Assembly (NCBI GenBank): GCA_014867205.1
Contig: WGUO01000001.1
Span: forward strand, 248,001 to 312,000
From: Muribaculaceae bacterium
GTDB taxonomy: Bacteria > Bacteroidota > Bacteroidia > Bacteroidales > Muribaculaceae
DNA: 64,000 nucleotides
Reading direction: 5' to 3'
Shown: piece after piece, positions 38,161-47,534 of the stretch
How the letters are laid out: each line of letters opens with the position of its first letter
How positions within the stretch are numbered: the stretch's first letter is position 1
Notes under the pieces: model-generated
The model's input: the letters and a program-made list of their open reading frames with translations, nothing else
Told to the model about the DNA's origin: nothing
Database searches by the model: none
Translations under genes and position numbers: made by a program

Positions 38161-39180
38161 TTATTTTTTCTCTGCAGTTTCATCCTCTATCTTTTCAAGA
38201 TGTGGAGCCTCGTAGCGATAGCGGGCTTCCCAGCCGAGTGCCGATGCGCCAAGCACAGCTGCATCACTCTCCTTGAGTTCGGATACAAGAATCTTGGTCT
38301 TGCCCTTGAAGATAGGCATAACACTCTTCTCAAACGTCTCTACAAGAGGACGCAGCAGCAGGTCTCCGCTCTTGGCGAGACCTCCGAAAAGGATAATGGC
38401 CTGTGGACTCGAGAATGCCACCATGTCGGCAAAGGCCTCTCCTAAGATCTCACCGGTGAAATTGAAAATCTCCTTTGCGAGTTTGTCGCCTGCCATAGCA
38501 GCGTCATATACATCCTTTGATGTAATTTCCTCGATATCGAGATTGCGGAGCAGTGAAGGCTCTGTGCGTATTTCGAGGAATTCACGTGCAGTGCGTGCCA
38601 CGCCGGTTGCCGAACAGTAAGCCTCAAGACATCCGGTGCGGCCACATCCGCACACACGACCGTTCTTGCGCTTCATAATGACATGTCCGAGCTCACCTGC
38701 GAATCCGTCAGAACCATATACGAGCTGGCCGTTTATGACGATTCCCGAGCCGACACCTGTGCCAAGAGTGATCATGATGAAATCCTTCATACCTCTGGCT
38801 GCGCCATAGGTCATCTCACCGACCGCAGCCGCGTTGGCGTCATTGGTAACGGCTACAGGAATGCCATTGAATGCTTTGCTAACCTTCTCCGCAAGCGGAA
38901 TCACGGGCCCCCAGGGGAGGTTCGGCGGATTTATTATCTCGCCCGTATAATAGTTGCCGTTGGGCGCTCCGATACCGATACCCTGAATCTGACCATCGGC
39001 GTCATTAGCCTTTATCAGGCGCGACAGACCCTCGTGAAGTTCTGCGATATAGTCGTCAAAAACAACGTGCTTCTTAGTTTTGATTGAATCGGCTGCCACT
39101 ACATGGCCTCGGGCGTCTACTATACCGAAAACGGTATTCGTACCGCCTATGTCGATTCCCACTACATAAGGCTTGCTCAT
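38161..39180 (-). CDS. ROK-family sugar kinase (glucokinase-like)
   Basis: The 339-residue protein has the ROK ATP-binding loop VGIDIGGTNTVFGIV, a glucose-site GELGHVIM with the catalytic region ALGTGVGSGIVINGQLVYG, and the zinc-binding CGCGRTGCLEAYCS. It most likely phosphorylates glucose, or a related hexose or N-acetyl sugar, in the cytoplasm. A consensus Bacteroidetes promoter lies about 120 bp upstream. Confidence 0.92.
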   Translation of the reverse strand: MSKPYVVGIDIGGTNTVFGIVDARGHVVAADSIKTKKHVVFDDYIAELHEGLSRLIKANDADGQIQGIGIGAPNGNYYTGEIINPPNLPWGPVIPLAEKVSKAFNGIPVAVTNDANAAAVGEMTYGAARGMKDFIMITLGTGVGSGIVINGQLVYGSDGFAGELGHVIMKRKNGRVCGCGRTGCLEAYCSATGVARTAREFLEIRTEPSLLRNLDIEEITSKDVYDAAMAGDKLAKEIFNFTGEILGEAFADMVAFSSPQAIILFGGLAKSGDLLLRPLVETFEKSVMPIFKGKTKILVSELKESDAAVLGASALGWEARYRYEAPHLEKIEDETAEKK

Positions 39181-39303
39181 TTCTAATAATATTGGTTAAA
39201 TTAAATTGAGTTATAAGATAATTAGCACATCGATAGAGAGAGAAAATATGAGAGAGTTTTTCGCGGCGGATAACGCAGTTGAGCAATACCGCTGTTCCAA
39301 AAA

Positions 39304-39335
39304 CAAAAATAATACAAAAATGGCTAATATACAAA
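39304..39335 (-). promoter_or_regulatory. Bacteroidetes promoter of the ROK kinase gene
   Basis: On the minus strand TTTG (39335-39332), a 20-nt spacer and TATTTTTG (39311-39304). The expected leader before the ROK gene is about 115 nt. Confidence 0.75.
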
Positions 39336-39382
39336 CTCTTTTTAAGAAAATGTAGTAATGTGAAACAAGCATAAAATAAAAA

Positions 39383-39408
39383 AGTCGCTCTATAAATTTA
39401 GAGCGACT
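39383..39408 (-). terminator. Terminator of the tRNA-Arg pair
   Basis: A 10-bp perfect stem (39383-39392 with 39399-39408), a 6-nt loop and, reading the minus strand, a following T-rich tract. Confidence 0.85.
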
Positions 39409-39413
39409 CTCTG

Positions 39414-39487
39414 TGACTCCTACAGGATTCAAACCTGTAACCTTCTGATCCGTAGTCAGATGCTCTATTCAGTTGAGCTAAGGAGCC
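39414..39487 (-). tRNA. tRNA-Arg (ACG), copy 2
   Basis: The 74-nt minus-strand sequence folds as a cloverleaf: acceptor GGCTCCT/AGGAGTC, anticodon arm TCTGA-CTACGGA-TCAGA with anticodon ACG, and T-arm ACAGG-TTTGAATC-CTGT. The CCA end is not encoded. It is identical to the copy at 39556-39629 over the mature length. Confidence 0.95.
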
Positions 39488-39555
39488 ATTTTTATGTCGG
39501 TGATCGTCAAGCCATGTAAGCATGATTGTGTCACCTTTTCCTCCTAAAGGATTGT

Positions 39556-39629
39556 GACTCCTACAGGATTCAAACCTGTAACCTTCTGATCCGTAGTCAG
39601 ATGCTCTATTCAGTTGAGCTAAGGAGCCT
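39556..39629 (-). tRNA. tRNA-Arg (ACG), copy 1
   Basis: This is a 74-nt cloverleaf identical to the downstream copy, with anticodon ACG that, after A34 deamination, reads CGU, CGC and CGA. The two copies are 68 bp apart and share one terminator, so they are probably one transcript. Confidence 0.95.
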
Positions 39630-39727
39630 TGCAATCATTTCCGATTTGCGATTGCAAAATTAGTGTTTTTTTCTGAATTGACCAAATTTTCAGTAAAAAA
39701 TATTCAACATTTTTTAAAAGTCAATGT

Positions 39728-40084
39728 CTAATCAGAATATTCAACGCTGCAAACTCCCTGAATACCAGTTATTGGCACAGAGAGTTTGGTTATCTTTACC
39801 GAAACCTGCGAAATGGTCTGCCACTTTTCTCTCAGTCTACCGGCGATTGACTTTGCCACTGACTCAAGCAGTTTCCATTCCCGGCCCATCATATCGCTGA
39901 CCACAGCGAATATGTCCGCGTAAGAAAGGCTTGTCTCAAGACATTCATCGACAAAAGTCGCGGCGTCGGCAACTACAGTAACATCGACAATGAACTCGTT
40001 ACCGACCTTGCGTTCCTGTTCAAATACACCTATGCGCGAGAAAAAACGCAGTTTCTCAAGTCTTATGGTAAATTTCGCCCCCAT
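39728..40084 (-). CDS. folB: Dihydroneopterin aldolase
   Basis: FolB cleaves dihydroneopterin to the HPPK substrate in folate synthesis. From the ATG at 40084 the protein has 118 residues with the FolB motifs RLEKLRFFSRIGVFEQERKVGNEF, SYADIFAVV, LLESVAKSIAGRL and the final KLSVPITG. The ATG overlaps the rpiB stop (TGATG), which indicates translational coupling; a TTG two codons earlier is less likely. The folK-like gene of the same pathway lies at 24977-25357. Confidence 0.93.
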   Translation of the reverse strand: MGAKFTIRLEKLRFFSRIGVFEQERKVGNEFIVDVTVVADAATFVDECLETSLSYADIFAVVSDMMGREWKLLESVAKSIAGRLREKWQTISQVSVKITKLSVPITGIQGVCSVEYSD

Positions 40085-40521
40085 CAGCAATTGCCTACAG
40101 GAATCTTGTCTATACGGCGCTGATGACGGCCTCCCTCGAATTCCTCATCAAGATATGCATCAAGAATGGCCACAGCCTCTTCCCTGCTTACGAAACGCGC
40201 CGGTAGTACCAGTATATTCGCATTGTTATGCTGTTTGGCCAGGGCCGCTATTTCAGGAATCCAGCATAATGCCGCCCGTATGCCCTGATGCTTATTGAGT
40301 GTCATGGCGATTCCGTTCCCCGTCCCACACATCGCGATGCCGAATGAACATTCGCCTGACTCGACGGCCCTGGCACATGGATGCGCATAATCAGGATAAT
40401 CACAGGAATCAGATGAATACGTTCCAAAATCCACCGGCTCATAGCCGCGTCCGCTCATAATCTCCATAAGGTATCCCTTCAGTTCATAACCGGCATGGTC
40501 ACTTGCAAATGCAACTTTCAT
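40084..40521 (-). CDS. rpiB: Ribose-5-phosphate isomerase B
   Basis: RpiB interconverts ribose 5-phosphate and ribulose 5-phosphate. The 145-residue protein has the family pattern KVAFASDHAGYELKG, DYPDYAHPCARAV, the catalytic-Cys region GIAMCGTGNGIAMTLNKHQGIRAALC and HNNANILVLPARFVS. It is 33 bp downstream of gtrA and overlaps folB. Confidence 0.95.
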   Translation of the reverse strand: MKVAFASDHAGYELKGYLMEIMSGRGYEPVDFGTYSSDSCDYPDYAHPCARAVESGECSFGIAMCGTGNGIAMTLNKHQGIRAALCWIPEIAALAKQHNNANILVLPARFVSREEAVAILDAYLDEEFEGGRHQRRIDKIPVGNC

Positions 40522-40554
40522 ATCTTTATTTATTTTATTGAATGACTTTCTTAA

Positions 40555-40977
40555 CTATATCCTTTCTGCGCTGCTTTGGAAACGCTTGTTTTTCAATGCG
40601 AACCTAACCATGAAATAATTTAGCGGCACACATATGGCCAGTGCTGGCAGCAGCGCCAGTGTCGGCCCGACTATTCCTTTGAATATAGCGACAAAACCGG
40701 TCTGCATCCCCATATTGATCAGATGACTTGCAGTAAAGGCAAGCCCTTTCTTTGCATTCGGGTCACTATGGAACGTAAAGAAACTCGAAAGTAGGAAATT
40801 GGCCACAAAACTTATGGCGTAACTGATCATGGTCGACACAACAGCCGGCACTCCGACTGCATGTAGAAAAACCACATAGATGCCATATTGCAGAACGGTG
40901 CAAAATCCGCCGACCAAGGCAAAACGTATCACCTCGGCCTTTCTCCCTCCGTCTTTAATAAATCCTTTTATGTTCAT
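40555..40977 (-). CDS. GtrA-like small membrane protein
   Basis: The 140-residue product has four membrane segments in the GtrA pattern, beginning VIRFALVGGFCTVLQYGIYVVFLHAVG and including FVANFLLSSFFTFHS. GtrA-like proteins are thought to flip polyprenyl-linked sugars or take part in cell-wall polysaccharide synthesis. Here it lies between rpiB and engB with no glycosyltransferase beside it, so the substrate is unknown. Confidence 0.88.
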   Translation of the reverse strand: MNIKGFIKDGGRKAEVIRFALVGGFCTVLQYGIYVVFLHAVGVPAVVSTMISYAISFVANFLLSSFFTFHSDPNAKKGLAFTASHLINMGMQTGFVAIFKGIVGPTLALLPALAICVPLNYFMVRFALKNKRFQSSAERI

Positions 40978-41031
40978 GGTATGCAGGTCTTTGTCGAGTT
41001 CTATGGAAAATCACTGATGTTTGTGTTCAGG

Positions 41032-41694
41032 TCAGGGCTCAGTCGGCTTTTTATCCTCTGCAGGCATATCCCGTTCAGATACTTTCTTTTCTTCGGCAAC
41101 CTCTGTGTTGATCTTATATATATAATCGAGTATCTCATCACGACCTCTACCCTTTTCCGACGAGGTTATGAACACCGGAGGAAGCGCTGACCATGACAGC
41201 AGCAGTTCGTTGCAATATTCATCAACCTTGTTCTGCCCTGCCACAGGCCCCAGCTTGTCGGCCTTGGTGAAGACAATGGCAAACGGGACGTCATTCTCGC
41301 CAAGCCAGTTCAGAAACTCAAGGTCTATCTTCTGAGGGTCATGCCGGATATCGATAAGCACAAAGAGACACTCGAGCTGACAACGGTCCAGAATGTAATC
41401 ATGAATCATGTGTGTCAGTTTCTCACGCTGTTCCTTACCGCGAGCAGCAAATCCGTACCCAGGAAGATCCACGAGATACCATTTGCCGTCATCCATGCGG
41501 AAATGATTTATCAGAAGAGTCTTACCCGGAGTCGCTGAGGTCTTGGCCATCTTCTTGCTCTTGCAGAGCATATTTATCAGTGAGGACTTCCCGACATTCG
41601 AGCGGCCGATAAACGCATACTCCGGCACGTCTGTGTCGGGGCACTGCCTTACATCGGGACTGCTTATCTCAAATTTTGCATTTTTGATATCCAT
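41032..41694 (-). CDS. engB: Ribosome-biogenesis GTPase EngB (YihA/YsxC)
   Basis: EngB is a TRAFAC GTPase needed for assembly of the large ribosomal subunit. The 220-residue protein has the P-loop GRSNVGKSS, the G3 motif DLPGYG, the G4 motif TKAD and the G5-like [12 protein letters not shown]. The C-terminal ~20 residues are charged and non-conserved. It starts 71 bp after lysC on the minus strand. Confidence 0.95.
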   Translation of the reverse strand: MDIKNAKFEISSPDVRQCPDTDVPEYAFIGRSNVGKSSLINMLCKSKKMAKTSATPGKTLLINHFRMDDGKWYLVDLPGYGFAARGKEQREKLTHMIHDYILDRCQLECLFVLIDIRHDPQKIDLEFLNWLGENDVPFAIVFTKADKLGPVAGQNKVDEYCNELLLSWSALPPVFITSSEKGRGRDEILDYIYKINTEVAEEKKVSERDMPAEDKKPTEP

Positions 41695-41765
41695 AGTAAG
41701 TTTGTTTCAGTTAAAGGTCTTTTATGAGACTAACACCTGTTGAGAGTCTGAAGGTTCAATCCATC

Positions 41766-43133
41766 TCAGCCAAAACAGGCCGTGTGGATCAGACAAAGGC
41801 TTCTGTCGGTATCAGAAGCAGCCGTAATCAAGGCTATTGTTGTTTCCGATGCTCCGTCTGATACTGCCTTGACCTCTATTCCATCTCTTTGCAGTGTATT
41901 GACAAGCCTCGGCCCGAGACCCTTGATTTCCCTGATAGACTCCCGGACCACCGCAAGAATAGACAATTTGTCTTCGACTGTTATTTCGACAACATCGCCA
42001 TTCTGAAGTTCGGGTTCAAACTCCTCCTTCAATATCTCAGCCGCACGCCATGCATCGGATTCTGCCAATGCCATAGAGAATGACACATCCCTGTTGGGCT
42101 GCGCCACAAGGAAAATACTTATTCCGTTGCGAGCCATGGCGTTGTAGGATCTTGAATTTATCTCCGCGACATTTGATGTCAGATTGCCCGCTACTGACAC
42201 CATCGCTGTCTTCTTGACTGATGACACGCCCCTCACATCTGACGAAAGGCTGTCAGTCGAATCAGTTATCAGGGTCCCGGGAGCGGTTGGGTTGAATGTG
42301 TTGAGAATCCTGATGGGGATGTTTTTATGAAAGACCGGATAAATCGTAGGGGGATAAATGACCTTGGCTCCAAACGAGCAAAGTTCCATGCTTTCGATAA
42401 ATGACATATGGTCAATAACCCGGGCATCCCTGATGATACGGGGATCTGCGGTCATGAATCCGTCTACATCGGTCCAGATCTCAAGTGAATCAGCGTTGAG
42501 GGCAGCAGCAATCAAGGCTGCTGTGTAATCGCTACCCCCTCTACCCAAATTGGTAATCTCCCCACTCTCTCTGTCGCGAGATATGAAGCCCCCCGTCACA
42601 ACAGTGCGCTCGAGCGGCATGGTGAATGTATCCTGTATCAGGCGGTCTGTCAACTGTCGCGCCGCTATATCCTTGTTAAACCATTTCTCGGTCTTCATGA
42701 ATTCGAGTGAGTCCTTATGAACCGCGTCCTGAAGCATATTTGCCACAATAACCGAAGACATTCGCTCACCGAAACTTACAATCTGGTTAAGTGTCTTCTC
42801 CGGAAGATCCCTAATCAGCGACAGTCCGGTATAGAGATCCTCGAGTTGCGAAAGTAATCCTCCGACAATGTTCATCACTTCCCCACGTCTATTCTCCGGC
42901 ACAACAGCATCTATGATATCGAAATGCCTCCTTGACATCTCAAGCATGCTTGTCTTGAAAGCCATATCGCCTTCAGAAGCCATATGTGCCGTTGCTATCA
43001 GACGGTCAGTCAGACCGCCCAGGGCCGATACCACGACAACTGCGGGCTCATCGAGGGAATCAACGATATTCCTGACGTTGGTGAGGCTGCCGACAGTGCC
43101 GACAGACGTGCCTCCGAATTTCAATACCTTCAT
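41766..43133 (-). CDS. lysC: Aspartate kinase
   Basis: Aspartokinase makes aspartyl phosphate for Lys, Thr, Met and diaminopimelate synthesis. The 455-residue protein begins VLKFGGTSVG, has FGERMSSVIVANML, VVTGGFISRD, GRGGSDYTAALIAAAL and EIWTDVDGFMTADPRII, and ends with two ACT domains (MVSVAGNLTSN and AVVRESIREIKG). No homoserine dehydrogenase domain is fused. Confidence 0.95.
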   Translation of the reverse strand: MKVLKFGGTSVGTVGSLTNVRNIVDSLDEPAVVVVSALGGLTDRLIATAHMASEGDMAFKTSMLEMSRRHFDIIDAVVPENRRGEVMNIVGGLLSQLEDLYTGLSLIRDLPEKTLNQIVSFGERMSSVIVANMLQDAVHKDSLEFMKTEKWFNKDIAARQLTDRLIQDTFTMPLERTVVTGGFISRDRESGEITNLGRGGSDYTAALIAAALNADSLEIWTDVDGFMTADPRIIRDARVIDHMSFIESMELCSFGAKVIYPPTIYPVFHKNIPIRILNTFNPTAPGTLITDSTDSLSSDVRGVSSVKKTAMVSVAGNLTSNVAEINSRSYNAMARNGISIFLVAQPNRDVSFSMALAESDAWRAAEILKEEFEPELQNGDVVEITVEDKLSILAVVRESIREIKGLGPRLVNTLQRDGIEVKAVSDGASETTIALITAASDTDRSLCLIHTACFG

Positions 43134-43208
43134 TGTTACCTTTTAGGGCTGCATTATTAGGGTTAGACTTATATACCGAGGCTTCCCCACGCCGTCGGTT
43201 TCAAATGA

Positions 43209-43216
43209 CAAAGTTA
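43209..43216 (-). promoter_or_regulatory. Possible -7 element of lysC
   Basis: The minus strand reads TAACTTTG about 75 bp before the lysC ATG. No -33 TTTG is found at the proper distance. Confidence 0.4.
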
Positions 43217-43303
43217 CAAAAAAAACGCCAACCATTGGGCAGGTCGGCGAAAAAATGATGTCTAAAAACTCACTTCACAAGAATTCTGAGCGATATTGTC
43301 ACG

Positions 43304-44482
43304 TCATTCATATACTCTATGGTACCAGTCAAGTGTCCGGTAATATGTCTCGTCGCGCGAGTCTGTGCCAAGATAATAGTGGGCGCTGATTCCGGAAATA
43401 TTGGCCGTCTCCCATGGTTTGAGCCAGAAATTTTTATCAGACTGGGCATGATAGATCACTGCTTCATCCATTGCGTCTGAAAGTCTCTCCTCAAGGTCGG
43501 GACGCCCGTTGAGTCTTGCAATGGAACCGTAGAATTGCTTAAAATCATAGAAAGGGACGCCCGAGGTCCTGGAGTAATTGACAAGTTCCACGGTCGAAGG
43601 CATTGTTTCTCCGGACAGAAGTATTTCCTTTGCAACATCAGCCAGTGATTCTATCTTACTCATATCTGTAACTGCGACTGTAACCGGATCTGCGGATTTA
43701 GCATAGAATTCATAAAATGCTTTTGCGGCTGCCACGACATCAGGATTTTCGCGGAGAAGATACGGAAGCACCTGGTCGTACGCCATACCATACTGCCAAA
43801 CCTCTGACGGATACCCCACAAAAGTTTTGCATTTGTCACGCAACTGATATATAGTCTCGATTCCTGACATATAGCAGCAGTCAAACCAGATGGTCTCGAA
43901 CTTGTACGGGGGGATGGAGGCTGCAAGTTCATCAATCTCAACCCAGTCGGTCCTCGACCCATTGCCGCTGTACTCGCCTCCATATCCATATACCTCCGGG
44001 GGAGATACTACATTATGATCAGTAAAAAAAGGTTTCCATGACATTCCATGCCCCCAGAAAATCAAATCGTATGCCGCGTGTGGAAAAATGGAAAGCGCAT
44101 AATCAACCACCTCCTTTATTCTGTCGGGATGCGTCGACAAGACATCTCTGTCAAACCTCTTTAACAGTCGGAACTCGAAACGTCTGTCTCCCCCTCCCGA
44201 TGACTTTACGGCGCGGTAGAGCCCGCAATTCTCTTCATCGTCGGTCCTGAATACGAGGAGCTGACAGGTCTTGGCGTCTACTTTCAGCATCGCCTCAAGC
44301 ATCTCGTTGGAATCATCAACAAAATCATGGGAAAGACTGCTCCGGTTGACGGCATATACCAGTACAGCACGTTTCACGCCATCTGCATCCACTGCATTAT
44401 TTTCAGAGTTGGGATCGCGGCCGCTCTCCTCGCAACTTACCAGCAAGAAGACTGACAATATATATAGGATTATTCGCTTCAT
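43304..44482 (-). CDS. Clostripain-family (C11) cysteine-protease lipoprotein
   Basis: The protein has 392 residues from the ATG at 44482 (a longer frame from 44500 adds six residues). It has a lipoprotein signal ending FLLVSC, so it is exported and lipid-anchored. The clostripain catalytic pair is visible as the His of DLIFWGHGMSW and the Cys of WFDCCYMSG. C11 proteases cleave after Arg or Lys; in B. fragilis, fragipain activates a toxin. No toxin gene is adjacent here, so the target is unknown. Confidence 0.88.
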   Translation of the reverse strand: MKRIILYILSVFLLVSCEESGRDPNSENNAVDADGVKRAVLVYAVNRSSLSHDFVDDSNEMLEAMLKVDAKTCQLLVFRTDDEENCGLYRAVKSSGGGDRRFEFRLLKRFDRDVLSTHPDRIKEVVDYALSIFPHAAYDLIFWGHGMSWKPFFTDHNVVSPPEVYGYGGEYSGNGSRTDWVEIDELAASIPPYKFETIWFDCCYMSGIETIYQLRDKCKTFVGYPSEVWQYGMAYDQVLPYLLRENPDVVAAAKAFYEFYAKSADPVTVAVTDMSKIESLADVAKEILLSGETMPSTVELVNYSRTSGVPFYDFKQFYGSIARLNGRPDLEERLSDAMDEAVIYHAQSDKNFWLKPWETANISGISAHYYLGTDSRDETYYRTLDWYHRVYE

Positions 44483-44500
44483 ATGTCGGATCCAGGTCAT

Positions 44501-44806
44501 TTACATAGCCTTAATTTAGTCTCATAACGCGAAAAATCAAATATTCTGCTATAAAATCTACTCAATATTTTATTTTTTCACAATTTTAAGTTAAATTTGC
44601 GCCAAAGTGTTAAAATATGGAGCCTCAGGGTTCAGTAAAGGGCATTTCTGATTCTCCCCGGATATTCCGTTTTTTTGCACTTTATATAGAACCAAAAGCG
44701 AATCTTGATTGTTAAAATTTCATAAACTGAGTAAAGTATTATAAAATTCACACATGAGGTTCATTAAGAGTTTTGTACTCCTACTCAAACTAATACATTG
44801 CAATAG
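44501..44806. other. Divergent region upstream of rprX
   Basis: About 305 bp, AT-rich and without a supported gene. TAAATTTG at 44592-44599 (plus strand) is a -7-like element for rprX without a clear -33 box, and would give a leader of about 200 nt. Confidence 0.4.
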
Positions 44807-46330
44807 ATGAAAAAATCTTTGATGTGGATGCTGACCGCAGTGATGTCTATCACATTTGTGGCATTGCTCTATTTTCAGATCATGTATCTTGAGAATATGG
44901 TAAAAATGCGGGGCGAGCAATTTACCGAGGGGGTAATGCGCTCACTCAACACCACGTCTGAGTTTCTGGAGAAGCAAGAGACGCTTCACTTCCTTGAGCA
45001 GGATGTCAATATCATTGAATCAAGTTTTTATGATGATTACAATAGCACCGGGGACGCAAATCTGAAGTATTCTGTTGAAAATCCTGACGGGACTGTGACC
45101 AAGTACACACTCTCGTCAGAAGTCGAGTCTCCCCACCGCATAGTAGGATTCTCCTTTCCCTCAGCCACCCAGAATGTTGGCTCGCGTTACGGAGCCATGC
45201 AGGAAGTGATACGAAGCCAGTATCTCTATCAGAAAGGATTGCTGAATGAAGTGATTCTTTCAATCCTCCGTGACTCAGGCTCGCGACCGATTATGGAACG
45301 TGCCGACTCCACAATGATAAGAAATTGTCTGACAGCCGAACTTGCTAACAATGGTGTGAATGTACCGTTCGCGTTTGCTGTGGTGGACCAGCATAACGAT
45401 CCGGTATACATGACTGAGGGGTACAAGCCCGGAGATAGGGATATATACAGCATTCCCCTCTTCGGCAACACTGACTCAAGTTACACTTTATGTGTTGAGT
45501 TCCCGACCAAGAACAATTATATCTTCAAGTCCGTGCGGTTCATAATTCCATCGTTGGCTTTCACGGTGATCCTGCTGGTAATATTCCTCTATACGCTTAT
45601 CATCGCGTTCAGGCAAAAGAATCTGGCGGAGATTAAGACAGACTTCATAAACAACATGACCCATGAATTGAAGACTCCGATATCGACAATATCTCTTGCA
45701 GGCCAGATGCTGAGTGATCCCTCGATACGCAAGTCTCAGTCAAGTCTGACACATTTGTCCGAGGTGATTGTTGAGGAATCAAAGCGTCTCAGGTTTCAGG
45801 TCGAGAAGGTACTGCAGCTCTCTGTACTTGACAAGACAGGCGGTACCCTGAAGTTCACAGTGGTCAATGCCAACTCTATAATTTACAATGTCGTAAATAC
45901 ATTCAAGCTCAAGGTAGAGAAACAGGGCGGCACTCTTGATGCTAAACTTGATGCTCTCTACGCTGAGGTAAATGTAGACGAGATGCAGTTTACAAACGTA
46001 ATCTTCAATCTGCTCGACAACGCATTGAAATATATGAAGGAGGATGAGGAGCCGAAACTCGAGATAACGACTGCCGACCTGCCCGGCAAACGTCTTGAGA
46101 TACGCATTGCCGACAATGGAATCGGAATCAAGCGAGAGGATGCCAAACACATCTTTGAGAAATTTTACCGTGTATCAACCGGCAACCGTCATGATGTGAA
46201 GGGCTTTGGTCTCGGACTGGCGTACGTCAAGAAAATGATAACCGCCTTCGACGGTGCAATCAACGTTGAGAGTGAATTCGGCAAGGGCAGCGTATTTATT
46301 ATAACCCTGCCTCTTGCTCCCGAAGATTGA
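44807..46330 (+). CDS. rprX: RprX-like sensor histidine kinase
   Basis: The 507-residue inner-membrane kinase has a membrane segment at residues ~5-27, a periplasmic sensor region of ~215 residues, a second segment (FIIPSLAFTVILLVIFLYTLII), a HisKA domain with the phospho-acceptor in NNMTHELKTPIST (His near 286) and an HATPase domain with NLLDNALKY, ADNGIGI and GFGLGLAYVKK. Its length, topology and partner match B. fragilis RprX. The signal is unknown. A 170-bp gap separates it from rprY. Confidence 0.9.
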   Translation: MKKSLMWMLTAVMSITFVALLYFQIMYLENMVKMRGEQFTEGVMRSLNTTSEFLEKQETLHFLEQDVNIIESSFYDDYNSTGDANLKYSVENPDGTVTKYTLSSEVESPHRIVGFSFPSATQNVGSRYGAMQEVIRSQYLYQKGLLNEVILSILRDSGSRPIMERADSTMIRNCLTAELANNGVNVPFAFAVVDQHNDPVYMTEGYKPGDRDIYSIPLFGNTDSSYTLCVEFPTKNNYIFKSVRFIIPSLAFTVILLVIFLYTLIIAFRQKNLAEIKTDFINNMTHELKTPISTISLAGQMLSDPSIRKSQSSLTHLSEVIVEESKRLRFQVEKVLQLSVLDKTGGTLKFTVVNANSIIYNVVNTFKLKVEKQGGTLDAKLDALYAEVNVDEMQFTNVIFNLLDNALKYMKEDEEPKLEITTADLPGKRLEIRIADNGIGIKREDAKHIFEKFYRVSTGNRHDVKGFGLGLAYVKKMITAFDGAINVESEFGKGSVFIITLPLAPED

Positions 46331-46500
46331 TTAAAAAGAATTGTTCAATATGAATTTTAACGATTTCACTTCTTAATGCGGAATATTTAAAATTCATTTG
46401 TTATAAATATATGAAAAATTAACATAATTAGGGTACCCGCAGCCATATAACGGACACTATCTGTCAGGGCGGCGAAACTCTATGATAACTTCATATCAAC

Positions 46501-47202
46501 ATGGATGAGAAATTGAAAATACTGCTTTGCGAAGACGACGAGAATCTGGGCATGCTGTTGCGTGAATTCCTGCAGGCCAAAGGATTCAACGCCGACCTAT
46601 GCTCTGACGGAGACAAGGGCTACAAGGCATTCCTTAAGGGGAAATACGATTTGTGTGTCCTCGATGTGATGATGCCCAAGAAAGATGGTTTCACGCTCGC
46701 ACAGGAAATTCGCAACGTAAACAGCGAGGTGCCCATTATTTTCCTTACAGCCAAAAACATGAAAGAAGATGTTCTTCAAGGTTTCAAGATCGGCGCTGAT
46801 GACTATATCACCAAGCCTTTCTCGATGGAAGAGCTTGTGTCGCGAATCAGCGCCATTCTGCGTCGTGTCAGAGGCAAGAAGGATAAGGAGATCACAGTCT
46901 ACAAGATCGGGAAGTACACATTTGACACTCAGAAGCAGACCCTGATTGCCGACAACAAGTCTCAGAAGCTCACCACTAAGGAGTCTGAGCTTCTGTCGCT
47001 GCTTTGCCAGCATATCAACGAGATTCTTGAGCGCAATTACGCGCTGAAATCAATCTGGATAGACGACAATTACTTCAACGCGCGGAGCATGGATGTCTAT
47101 ATCACCAAACTCCGTAAACTGCTGAAGGACGATCCCAACATCGAGATTATCAATATCCACGGCAAAGGCTATAAACTTATAGCCCCCGAGGAGGAGGATT
47201 AA
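46501..47202 (+). CDS. rprY: RprY-like OmpR-family response regulator
   Basis: The 233-residue protein has a receiver domain with acidic pocket EDDEN, phospho-acceptor Asp in VLDVMMPKKDG, FLTAKN and DDYITKPFS, and a C-terminal winged-helix DNA-binding domain (LTTKESELLSLLC, NYFNARSMDVYITKLRKLL, IINIHGKGYKL). It agrees closely with what I know of Bacteroides RprY, which binds promoters in the oxidative-stress and sodium-transport context. It forms a pair with the kinase gene upstream and marks the right edge of the core region. Confidence 0.92.
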   Translation: MDEKLKILLCEDDENLGMLLREFLQAKGFNADLCSDGDKGYKAFLKGKYDLCVLDVMMPKKDGFTLAQEIRNVNSEVPIIFLTAKNMKEDVLQGFKIGADDYITKPFSMEELVSRISAILRRVRGKKDKEITVYKIGKYTFDTQKQTLIADNKSQKLTTKESELLSLLCQHINEILERNYALKSIWIDDNYFNARSMDVYITKLRKLLKDDPNIEIINIHGKGYKLIAPEEED

Positions 47203-47221
47203 CTCATCCGACAGGCTATTG

Positions 47222-47259
47222 AAACGGCGATTATGTGTGACTTCGCATAATCGCCGTTT
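47222..47259 (+). terminator. Terminator of rprY
   Basis: A perfect 14-bp stem (47222-47235 with 47246-47259), a 10-nt loop and a T run. Confidence 0.9.
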
Positions 47260-47534
47260 TTATTGACTCCACACTGTGTGGAATAATGAAATATTTGTAA
47301 TTCTCCGCGATATAAAACGGGGAAAACGGGGATAAAATTAAATGCAAGAAAATAAACGGATTAGCAAGATGCTGTTTTTCCGCGAGTTGCTCGCAAATGG
47401 GGTGATTTTCTCAAAAAGTACACCTTTTGTACCCCGTTACAAAATCAATCGGGATATGTGAAGTGTTAAGGCCTGTAAACGGCGATTTTCAAAATCTTAA
47501 GACCCCGCTTATCTTTGCGGTAAATTCATGATTT
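47260..47534. other. Integrase leader region
   Basis: No gene is supported here. It contains a tandem 9-bp duplication AAAACGGGG (47314-47322 and 47323-47331), an imperfect palindrome GTACACCTTTTGTACC near 47419-47434, and the integrase promoter. Such features are usual near the attachment end of integrated elements, but no matching direct repeat (att site) was found. Confidence 0.4.
47487..47517 (+). promoter_or_regulatory. Promoter of the integrase remnant
   Basis: TTTC (one mismatch to TTTG) at 47487-47490, a 19-nt spacer and TATCTTTG at 47510-47517, followed 18 bp later by the integrase ATG. Confidence 0.6.

Noticed and set aside
39398..39634. Minus-strand ORF of 78 codons with repeated SLAQLNRASDYGSEGYRFESCRSH
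   Set aside because: It is a translation of the two tRNA-Arg genes, a common false protein.
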